This document shows, piece after piece, positions 1 to 5,117 of a DNA stretch of 5,117 nt. The first letter of the stretch is position 1, and each line of letters starts with the position of its first letter. This stretch comes from Idiomarina sp. UBA6142 (GTDB lineage: Bacteria; Pseudomonadota; Gammaproteobacteria; Enterobacterales; Alteromonadaceae), in assembly GCA_002423905.1 (NCBI GenBank), contig DIVC01000120.1, positions 10,570 through 15,686 of the forward strand. The letters run 5' to 3'. The notes under the pieces are model-generated. The model was not told the origin of the DNA, did no database searches, and saw only the letters and a program-made list of their open reading frames with translations. The position numbers were made by a program, and so were the translations under genes.

Positions 1-365
1 GCAATGGGTACCGACTTGGCGGCGTGGATCACGCTATCGACATCGTCTTGGGTGACTTCAGCTTCATTAATCGGCACCATGCCGCTTTCATTTTGGCAAG
101 CTATGTGGCGCCCAGAAATATTCAGATACACCGAGGCGACCCGACAGTCGCCCATTAATTCGGCTTCTTCCACCGCGCGCTGTATCGACTGTACCACCAA
201 GTTGAGGTCGTTCACGCCGCCTTTATCCATGCCACGCGCAGTTGCGGCGCCAACACCAATGACACTGATTTCACCACCGGCGATGACTTCACCAATCAGG
301 GCCACCACTTTATTGGTGCCAATGTCGAGGCCGACTACCATGTTCCGTTCTGCTGCTTTTGACAT
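1..365 (-). CDS. ftsA: Cell division protein FtsA, N-terminal part (runs off the window)
   Basis: Actin-like ATPase that tethers FtsZ filaments to the inner membrane and recruits later divisome proteins. Only the first 121 residues are present. The gene continues past position 1, so the rest of the ATPase fold and the C-terminal amphipathic membrane helix are not visible. The actin-family phosphate-1 motif LDIGTNK is at residues 13-19, followed by RGMDKGGVND at 44-53, then SVYLNISGRH at 78-87 and CQNESGMVPI at 90-99, which leads into subdomain 1C. These match E. coli FtsA almost residue for residue (E. coli has LEIGTAK). The ATG at 365 is the only usable upstream start: an in-frame TAA lies at 381-383 with no ATG, GTG or TTG between. 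A later Met (residue 9) would remove conserved sequence. The gene begins 11 nt after the ftsQ stop. Identification is very secure; completeness cannot be judged. Confidence 0.97.
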   Translation of the reverse strand, partial: MSKAAERNMVVGLDIGTNKVVALIGEVIAGGEISVIGVGAATARGMDKGGVNDLNLVVQSIQRAVEEAELMGDCRVASVYLNISGRHIACQNESGMVPINEAEVTQDDVDSVIHAAKSVPI

Positions 366-372
366 GCGCTTA

Positions 373-377
373 CTCTC
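373..377 (-). promoter_or_regulatory. Ribosome binding site of ftsA
   Basis: The minus strand reads GAGAG here, 7 nt before the ftsA ATG. It overlaps the last base of the ftsQ TAG stop. It is a modest Shine-Dalgarno match. Its overlap with the ftsQ stop suggests that ribosomes finishing ftsQ may help start ftsA; that coupling is inferred. Confidence 0.6.
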
Positions 378-1114
378 TACTTAGGTTTATTCGGTTCACG
401 CCAGCTCACCGCAACCCCGGTGTCATAGCGTAAATCCACATAATCAATCGGTTGCTGACGATGGCTGCTGAGTTGCGGATACAAATCAATAAATCGCTGT
501 ACCCGTTCCAACAACGCCTCGCGACCAAGCCGTAATTCCACTCCTGACTGCAACACCACGTCCACCGCAAACCGCTCACTAAAGCGTAATTCACTGACCT
601 GATGGCCGTTCAGCTGCAATAATTCCTGCACACTACGATACTGCTGTACCGTTTCTACCACTGCTGTTTCAGGCCCCTGCAGGCGTGGTAACGGTTGCGT
701 CAGTACTGCGGTATCGGCTTCGAACACCTGCGCCTCAGTATTCACCAGCGCCCGCTCGCGGCGATGCGGATTCCAATGCGCTAATGGCTGCTGTTCGACC
801 ACAAACACCCGTAATAGATCAGGCCATTCTTTACGAATCGACGCCCGCTTCACCCAAGCTATCTGCTCCACCTGTGCGCGAATAACATCGACATCAGCCG
901 AGAAAAAGCTTCCTAACGGCTGCTGCACCAGCACTGCACGCACCTCATCACGACTGACATAGTGCAATTCGCCTTGCACCTGCAGCCGCCGCAGTGGTAC
1001 TTGGTTGGCATCCATAGCCACTTGGTACAAGCTGTTTAAGCCCAGCCCAGTACCCACCAACACGCTGACAAAAAAGCCAAAGCCTAGCCAAAATTGCCAA
1101 CGTGGCGTTACCAT
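377..1114 (-). CDS. ftsQ: Cell division protein FtsQ
   Basis: Bitopic inner-membrane scaffold that joins FtsB and FtsL in the FtsQBL complex, linking early divisome proteins to septal synthesis by FtsWI. The 245 residues hold a very short cytoplasmic tail (about 7), one membrane helix (about 8-29), a periplasmic POTRA domain (about 41-113, starting PLRRLQVQG and containing IRKEWPDLLRVFVVEQQPLAHW), and a beta domain. Near the end, YVDLRYDTGVAVSW (225-238) matches the FtsB-binding edge of E. coli FtsQ; Y230, G233 and W238 correspond to E. coli Y248, G251 and W256. It is shorter than the 276-residue E. coli protein at both tails. The start is firm: an in-frame TGA lies at 1127-1129 and no alternative start follows it. 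There is 1 nt between the ddlB stop and this ATG, and no good Shine-Dalgarno, so translation is probably coupled to ddlB. Confidence 0.97.
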   Translation of the reverse strand: MVTPRWQFWLGFGFFVSVLVGTGLGLNSLYQVAMDANQVPLRRLQVQGELHYVSRDEVRAVLVQQPLGSFFSADVDVIRAQVEQIAWVKRASIRKEWPDLLRVFVVEQQPLAHWNPHRRERALVNTEAQVFEADTAVLTQPLPRLQGPETAVVETVQQYRSVQELLQLNGHQVSELRFSERFAVDVVLQSGVELRLGREALLERVQRFIDLYPQLSSHRQQPIDYVDLRYDTGVAVSWREPNKPK

Positions 1115-1115
1115 A

Positions 1116-2030
1116 TTAACCGTCGCTCAGCGCCAAAATACCGAGCACCAACTGCTCAAAGTCCATGCCTATTGCGCGGGCCGCCATAGGTACTAAACTT
1201 TTGGCCGTCATGCCGGGCACCAAATTGGCCTCTAACAGCCGATAATTACCGTCGGCATCACACATTAAATCAATCCGCCCCCAACCACTTCCGCCGAGCA
1301 CCCGAAACGCGCTGTAAGCGAGCTTTTGTATCGCTTGTTCGGCCAACGGCGAGAGCCCGGCTGGACAATGATATTGGGTATCGCTGGCCTGATACTTAGC
1401 CGCGTAATCATAAAATTCGTGGCTGGTTTGCAAGCGAATTGACGGCAGCGCACGATCACCTAATAGCGCCACGGTGTACTCTGGACCAGCCAACCAAGCT
1501 TCCACCAAGGCTTCGTCGTCGTATTGGTGGGCCAGCGCAAGCGCTGCTTGCAATTGCTCAGCGCTACTGGCTGAACCCATGCCAATACTGGAGCCTTCTT
1601 GTGCCGGCTTGACCATGACTTTACCGCCTAGGGTCAGCAACAGGTCTTGCGCATCAATACGGTCACCACGGCGAATGACACGACCATCAGCAATGGGCAA
1701 ACTACAGGCTTGCCATATTTGTTTGGTTTTCACTTTATCCATGGCCAAGGCGCAGGCCAGCACTCCGCTACCGGTATATGGAATGCCGAGATATTCCAGT
1801 GCCCCTTGAATGGTGCCATCTTCACCACCGCGGCCGTGCAAGGCAATAAACGTGCGGTCGAAGCCCTCATCACGGAGCTGATGCAGTTCACGTTCAGCTG
1901 GGTCAAAGCCATGAGCATTCACACCTTGCGCCTGCAAGGCCTGCAACACCGCAGTCCCTGAACGCAGCGACACGTCTCGCTCAGCGGAGTGACCACCCAT
2001 TAATACTGCGACTTTACCGAACTGCTGCAT
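1116..2030 (-). CDS. ddlB: D-alanine--D-alanine ligase (DdlB type)
   Basis: Cytoplasmic ATP-grasp ligase that joins two D-alanines through a D-alanyl phosphate, giving the dipeptide that MurF adds to the precursor. At 304 residues it is the usual DdlB length. Visible motifs are GGHSAERDVSL (12-22), HGRGGEDG (65-72), YTGSG (85-89), VKPAQEGSSIG (140-150), YDYAAKY (207-213), GWGRIDLM (249-256) and LLEANLVPGMT (265-275). The catalytic triad equivalent to E. coli E15, S150 and Y216 is E17, S147 and Y213; R252, E267, N269 and S278 match R255, E270, N272 and S281. The retained Tyr at 213 argues for D-Ala-D-Ala rather than a Leuconostoc-type D-Ala-D-lactate ligase, which has Phe there. Oddity: the usual N-T after the metal-binding Glu is N-L, and K277 replaces E. 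coli H280. The ATG overlaps the murC TAA by 1 nt and has a strong ribosome site. Confidence 0.97.
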   Translation of the reverse strand: MQQFGKVAVLMGGHSAERDVSLRSGTAVLQALQAQGVNAHGFDPAERELHQLRDEGFDRTFIALHGRGGEDGTIQGALEYLGIPYTGSGVLACALAMDKVKTKQIWQACSLPIADGRVIRRGDRIDAQDLLLTLGGKVMVKPAQEGSSIGMGSASSAEQLQAALALAHQYDDEALVEAWLAGPEYTVALLGDRALPSIRLQTSHEFYDYAAKYQASDTQYHCPAGLSPLAEQAIQKLAYSAFRVLGGSGWGRIDLMCDADGNYRLLEANLVPGMTAKSLVPMAARAIGMDFEQLVLGILALSDG

Positions 2031-3523
2031 TAGTGACCTCCCTGACTGCTGCTGCGGCGGCTGCGCAAAGCAGCGGCTTGTAATTGCGTTTGGGCCAGCT
2101 CTTTGGCTAAGGCACCAATATTGCCTGCCCCTTGCGCAAACAACATGTCACCCGGCTGGAGGACATCAGCGAGTACTGCAAATAGGTCATCGTTACTGCC
2201 GACATAAATCGGCTCCATTTGCCCACGCAAGCGCAGTGATCGTGCCAGCGCGCGACTATCAGCGCCGCTAATGGGTGCTTCGCCAGCGCTATACACATCG
2301 AGTAACAGCAGCACGTCGACTTGGCTCAGCACGTGCACAAAGTCATCATATAAATCACGCGTACGCGAGTAGCGATGCGGCTGAAATGCCATCACTAAAC
2401 GGCGCTGCGGCCAGCCACTGCGAGCTGCCGCTATGGTCGCTGCAACTTCCGATGGGTGATGGCCATAATCATCAATCAACATCACCTGCTGTTCAGCTGC
2501 GCTATCAGCCGCAGTGAGGGCAAACTGGCCCAGTACTGAGAAGCGCCGGCCAATACCGCCAAATTTCGCTAAGGCACCGACGATAGCGCCATCGCTAAGC
2601 CCTTCGTCAGTCGCCACGGCAATAGCAGCAAGGGCATTCAAGACGTTGTGTCGACCCGGTAAATTAACGGTTACCGTCAGTGGTTGGCGATCTTTGCGAT
2701 GCACAACAAAGTGGCTTTGGCCGCCTGTTTGCAGGTAATCACTGGCACGCACATCGGCATCATCACTAAAGCCATAGCTAATTAAATGGCGCCCTACGCG
2801 CGGCAGTAGCGTACGAATAACCGGGTCGTCGATGCACATCACTGCCAGTCCGTAGAACGGCAGGTTGTGTAAAAACTCAATGTAGGTATCGAGCAATTTA
2901 TTGAAATCACCGCCGTAGGTATCCATATGGTCGGCTTCAATATTAGTGATCACCGACACCATGGGTTGCAAATGCAAGAATGATGCGTCCGATTCATCGG
3001 CTTCAGCGATCAGATATTTGCTGGTGCCCAAGCGCGCATTGGTGCCGGCGCTGTTCAGCAATCCCCCAATCACAAAGGTGGGATCAAGATCGGCCTCAGC
3101 AAAAATGCTAGCAATCAGTGATGTGGTGGTGGTTTTACCATGGGTACCGGCTATCGCCACGCCATGCCGAAAACGCATCAACTCGGCGAGCATTTCAGCG
3201 CGCCGTACGAGCGGAATAAACTGTTCAGCCGCAGCGACTAGCTCCGGGTTATCGGCTTTAATCGCCGAAGACACTACAATCACATCGGCGCCTTTTACAT
3301 TGCTGGCTTGATGGCCAATAAAAATGTCAGCACCAAATTCACGCAAGCGCTGAGTATTAGTATTTTCGGCAATGTCCGAGCCAGCAATCTGATAGCCTTG
3401 ATTCAACAATACCTCGGCAATACCGCCCATACCCGCGCCACCAATACCGACAAAGTGAATACGTCGTACCCGCCGCATCTCCGGTATGCTGACTACAGTG
3501 AATGGGGTGGTTTTATTGATCAT
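2030..3523 (-). CDS. murC: UDP-N-acetylmuramate--L-alanine ligase MurC
   Basis: Cytoplasmic Mur ligase that uses ATP to attach L-alanine to UDP-MurNAc, the first residue of the peptidoglycan stem. The 497 residues show the three family domains. The N-terminal Rossmann domain binds UDP-MurNAc, with [15 protein letters not shown] from 23 (glycine-rich loop 26-32). The central ATPase domain carries P-loop GTHGKTTTT (126-134, Lys K130), EADESD (174-179), [13 protein letters not shown] (194-206) and [11 protein letters not shown] (290-300). The C-terminal domain starts near GIGRRF (323-328) and includes DDYGHHPSE (351-359) and PHRYSRTRD (382-390). Similarity to Pseudomonas and E. coli MurC is high throughout. 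The N-terminal [11 protein letters not shown] supports the ATG at 3523, which overlaps the murG stop as ATGA. A slightly expanded Ala/Gln-rich loop lies at 335-346, and the C-terminal tail after about 475 is polar and unconserved. Function is secure. Confidence 0.98.
   Translation of the reverse strand: MINKTTPFTVVSIPEMRRVRRIHFVGIGGAGMGGIAEVLLNQGYQIAGSDIAENTNTQRLREFGADIFIGHQASNVKGADVIVVSSAIKADNPELVAAAEQFIPLVRRAEMLAELMRFRHGVAIAGTHGKTTTTSLIASIFAEADLDPTFVIGGLLNSAGTNARLGTSKYLIAEADESDASFLHLQPMVSVITNIEADHMDTYGGDFNKLLDTYIEFLHNLPFYGLAVMCIDDPVIRTLLPRVGRHLISYGFSDDADVRASDYLQTGGQSHFVVHRKDRQPLTVTVNLPGRHNVLNALAAIAVATDEGLSDGAIVGALAKFGGIGRRFSVLGQFALTAADSAAEQQVMLIDDYGHHPSEVAATIAAARSGWPQRRLVMAFQPHRYSRTRDLYDDFVHVLSQVDVLLLLDVYSAGEAPISGADSRALARSLRLRGQMEPIYVGSNDDLFAVLADVLQPGDMLFAQGAGNIGALAKELAQTQLQAAALRSRRSSSQGGH
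2036..2042 (-). promoter_or_regulatory. Strong ribosome binding site of ddlB inside the murC 3' end
   Basis: The minus strand reads GGGAGGT, 5 nt before the ddlB ATG. It lies in the codons for the last Gly-Gly pair of MurC (tail SQGGH). It is one of the two best Shine-Dalgarno matches in the window, supports the ATG at 2030 as the ddlB start, and allows initiation on ddlB independent of coupling. Confidence 0.8.
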
Positions 3524-4632
3524 AAATTAGTGCCTGTTTTACTTAATTCTGGATTGGCCCAGCGTTCACATTGATTGACCACGGCCGCTGTGGCATCAGC
3601 CCGCGCAACTCGGGCAGCATTGGCGCGCATGACTGCGCGTTTATCGGCATCGGCCAACAATGGCTGCAACAGGCGCAGCAGCGGCTGTAACTGCAGCAAT
3701 TGCGCTTGCGGTAATAAATAGCCCGCTTCAACGTCTACCAGTGCGCGGGCATTGGCGGTTTGATGGTCGTCTACTGCTTGCGGCAGCGGCACAAAAATAG
3801 CTGGGGTGCCAACTAACGCCAGTTCAGCCACGGTCAGCGCCCCGGCGCGGCAAATCACCACGTCAGCTTCGCTGTAGGCTTGATGCATGGCATCAATAAA
3901 TTCCACCACCTCGACCTTGTCCAGCCCAGCTTGGGCATAGGCTTCTCGCACCTGAGTCACGCGGTCACGGCCGCACTGGTGCAGTACTTGCAGTGCTAGT
4001 TTTTTGTCTGGCTGATGGCCAGCTAGTTGCGCTAGGGCCTGCGGTACAGCTTGATTCAACGCTTGCGCCCCTAAACTTCCACCCACGACCAATAATTTGG
4101 GGATATCATTCGCTGGTGCCGGCATTGTCGTCAGCCACTGCGCACGTAACGGGTTGCCGGTTACCTCGGCACGGGGTAATTGCTGGCGTGCTGCGGCAAA
4201 ACCCAACATCACATGACTGGCGAGGCGCGCCAGTAATTTATTGGTTAACCCAACTACGGCATTTTGCTCATGCACCAGCAACGGAATACCACACCACTTC
4301 GCCGCTAGGCCCGCTGGGGCGCAAACGTAGCCACCAAACGTCAGTACCAGCTGAATACGTTCAGCCGCTAATAGCTTTCGGCACTGCCAAAAGGCTTTCA
4401 ACAAGGTGATCGGGAGTAACAGCTTGCGCAGCACCCCGTGACCACGAATGCCCTGCATAGCAACCGTTTGTAAGGCAAAACCGGCCGCTGGAACCACCCG
4501 TGATTCAAGTCGCCCTTCATCGGTGCCCAGCCATACCACATGCCAGCCATAACTGCGTAATTGCTCAGCCACGGCTAATGCTGGAAAAACATGGCCACCG
4601 GTGCCGGCCGCCGCAATCAAGATACGATTCAT
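3520..4632 (-). CDS. murG: Lipid II synthase MurG (UDP-GlcNAc transferase)
   Basis: Peripheral inner-membrane GT-B (family 28) glycosyltransferase that moves GlcNAc from UDP-GlcNAc to lipid I, making lipid II for FtsW and other polymerases. The N-terminal acceptor domain has G-loop [11 protein letters not shown] (8-18), MQGIRGHG (59-66), the second G-loop TFGGYV (98-103) and [12 protein letters not shown] (121-132). The linker region has TGNPLR (158-163). The donor domain has the third G-loop [10 protein letters not shown] (184-193), HQCG (218-221), [10 protein letters not shown] (261-270, where E270 corresponds to the ribose-binding Glu of E. coli) and [12 protein letters not shown] (284-295). 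All motifs are intact. At 370 residues it is a little longer than the 355-residue E. coli enzyme. The conserved N-terminus and a good ribosome site fix the ATG at 4632. It overlaps ftsW and murC by 4 nt each. The usual small residue in HQ(T/S)G is Cys here. Confidence 0.98.
   Translation of the reverse strand: MNRILIAAAGTGGHVFPALAVAEQLRSYGWHVVWLGTDEGRLESRVVPAAGFALQTVAMQGIRGHGVLRKLLLPITLLKAFWQCRKLLAAERIQLVLTFGGYVCAPAGLAAKWCGIPLLVHEQNAVVGLTNKLLARLASHVMLGFAAARQQLPRAEVTGNPLRAQWLTTMPAPANDIPKLLVVGGSLGAQALNQAVPQALAQLAGHQPDKKLALQVLHQCGRDRVTQVREAYAQAGLDKVEVVEFIDAMHQAYSEADVVICRAGALTVAELALVGTPAIFVPLPQAVDDHQTANARALVDVEAGYLLPQAQLLQLQPLLRLLQPLLADADKRAVMRANAARVARADATAAVVNQCERWANPELSKTGTNL
3532..3536 (-). 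promoter_or_regulatory. Weak ribosome binding site of murC
   Basis: The minus strand reads CAGGC, with AGG 9 nt before the murC ATG and inside the last codons of murG. The match is short, so translation of murC probably relies mostly on coupling through the ATGA overlap with murG. This reading is inference. Confidence 0.35.
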
Positions 4633-5117
4633 GCCCGCCCTCCACGACCCAGTGGTGCTACCCGCATGGTGGCAACCCGCACTTCGTAATCGATGCGCAA
4701 CAGCAACCCAATCACCACACAGCTAATCAGTAAACTGGTGCCACCGTAACTTACCAAGGGTAAGGTCAAGCCTTTGGTGGGCAATAAACCTGCCGCTGCA
4801 CCAATATTGACCATGGCTTGAAAAGCAAACCAGATGGCAATGCCATAGGCTATAAAACCACTAAATTGTTGCCCCTGCTGGAGGGTTTTACGACCCAATT
4901 GCATGGCTCGAAATACCAGTGCAAATATCAGCACCAACACCAGCACGATGCCAGTAAAGCCAAGTTCTTCACCGACTACCGCCATAATAAAATCAGTATG
5001 CGCTTCAGGCAGATACTGAAGCTTTTGAATGCTGTTGCCTAAACCTTCACCAAACCAATCGCCGCGACCAAATGCCATTAAGCTCTGGGTCAGCTGGTAG
5101 CCGCTGCCAAATGGGTC
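4629..5117 (-). CDS. ftsW: Septal peptidoglycan polymerase FtsW, C-terminal part (runs off the window)
   Basis: SEDS-family inner-membrane glycosyltransferase that polymerises lipid II at the septum with its partner transpeptidase FtsI. Only the last 162 residues are visible; the reading frame is open to position 5117, so the start lies outside. Numbering from the window edge, [19 protein letters not shown] (1-19) and [18 protein letters not shown] (26-43) belong to the large periplasmic loop. Three hydrophobic segments follow (about 44-69, 86-110 and 119-142), with the SEDS signature [16 protein letters not shown] (113-128), and then a short Arg-rich cytoplasmic tail. The match to E. coli FtsW ([35 protein letters not shown]) separates it from RodA and SpoVE. 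The murG neighbour confirms it. The Met at 5078 is internal, not the start. Confidence 0.97.
   Translation of the reverse strand, partial: DPFGSGYQLTQSLMAFGRGDWFGEGLGNSIQKLQYLPEAHTDFIMAVVGEELGFTGIVLVLVLIFALVFRAMQLGRKTLQQGQQFSGFIAYGIAIWFAFQAMVNIGAAAGLLPTKGLTLPLVSYGGTSLLISCVVIGLLLRIDYEVRVATMRVAPLGRGGRA
4638..4643 (-). promoter_or_regulatory. Strong ribosome binding site of murG
   Basis: The minus strand reads GGAGGG within the last codons of ftsW (tail GRGGRA). GGAGG ends 6 nt before the murG ATG, or 5 nt from the full GGAGGG. It supports the ATG at 4632 as the start, together with the ATGA overlap between ftsW stop and murG start. Confidence 0.75.

Noticed and set aside
4..384. Plus-strand open frame of 126 codons
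   Set aside because: It is exactly antisense to the start of ftsA, resembles no protein family I know, and reflects stop-poor codon use on the real coding strand.
1474..1961. Two overlapping plus-strand open frames opposite ddlB
   Set aside because: Both lie within antisense ddlB sequence and overlap each other in different frames. They are shadow frames of a conserved gene.
377..2030. Internal promoters for ftsQ-ftsA within ddlB and ftsQ, as known in E. coli
   Set aside because: Such promoters are plausible by analogy, but by eye I found no convincing -35/-10 pair with correct spacing, so none is annotated.
2946..3311. Plus-strand open frame of 121 codons opposite murC
   Set aside because: It lies opposite the MurC ATPase motifs, including the P-loop, and shows no independent coding signal.
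3993..4409. Plus-strand open frame of 138 codons
   Set aside because: It is antisense to conserved murG motifs, its composition is not protein-like and it has no recognisable domain.
4629..5078. A complete 149-residue membrane protein starting at the ATG at 5078
   Set aside because: The frame stays open to the window edge, and the upstream codons ([13 protein letters not shown]) are a conserved part of FtsW, so this Met is internal.
1..5117. Terminators, RNA genes, mobile elements, CRISPR arrays or a new accessory system
   Set aside because: The window is coding almost end to end, with gaps of 1 and 11 nt only. I saw no hairpin followed by a T-run, no repeat array and no foreign gene; all six genes are standard dcw members.

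Overview
This window is a section of a classical division and cell wall (dcw) cluster. All six genes lie on the minus strand, so transcription runs from the high coordinates to the low ones. In that direction the order is ftsW (3' part only), murG, murC, ddlB, ftsQ, ftsA (5' part only). The set and order match the E. coli ftsW-murG-murC-ddlB-ftsQ-ftsA block, and ftsZ would be expected just beyond position 1. This order and the close protein similarity to E. coli and Pseudomonas homologues, judged from memory, point to a gammaproteobacterium. The MurC core resembles Pseudomonas MurC as strongly as the enteric one. I cannot place the organism at order or genus level.

Region by region: 4629-5117 encodes the last 162 residues of the FtsW septal glycan polymerase. 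3520-4632 is MurG, which makes lipid II. 2030-3523 is MurC, the L-alanine-adding ligase. 1116-2030 is DdlB, which makes the D-Ala-D-Ala dipeptide. 377-1114 is the divisome scaffold FtsQ. 1-365 is the first 121 residues of the FtsZ membrane anchor FtsA. Packing is extreme. ftsW/murG and murG/murC overlap by 4 nt (ATGA), murC/ddlB overlap by 1 nt (TAATG), ddlB/ftsQ are 1 nt apart, and ftsQ/ftsA are 11 nt apart. No noncoding stretch is longer than 11 nt, so any promoter in the window would have to sit inside coding sequence.

The genes work as one unit. MurC and DdlB supply the peptide stem of the cytoplasmic precursor, MurG completes lipid II at the inner membrane, FtsW polymerises it at the septum, and FtsQ and FtsA belong to the machine that places and activates that synthesis. 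All visible catalytic motifs are intact and no gene in the window is broken. I found no mobile element, RNA gene, CRISPR array, repeat family or unknown system. The findings are modest sequence peculiarities in otherwise conventional housekeeping genes.
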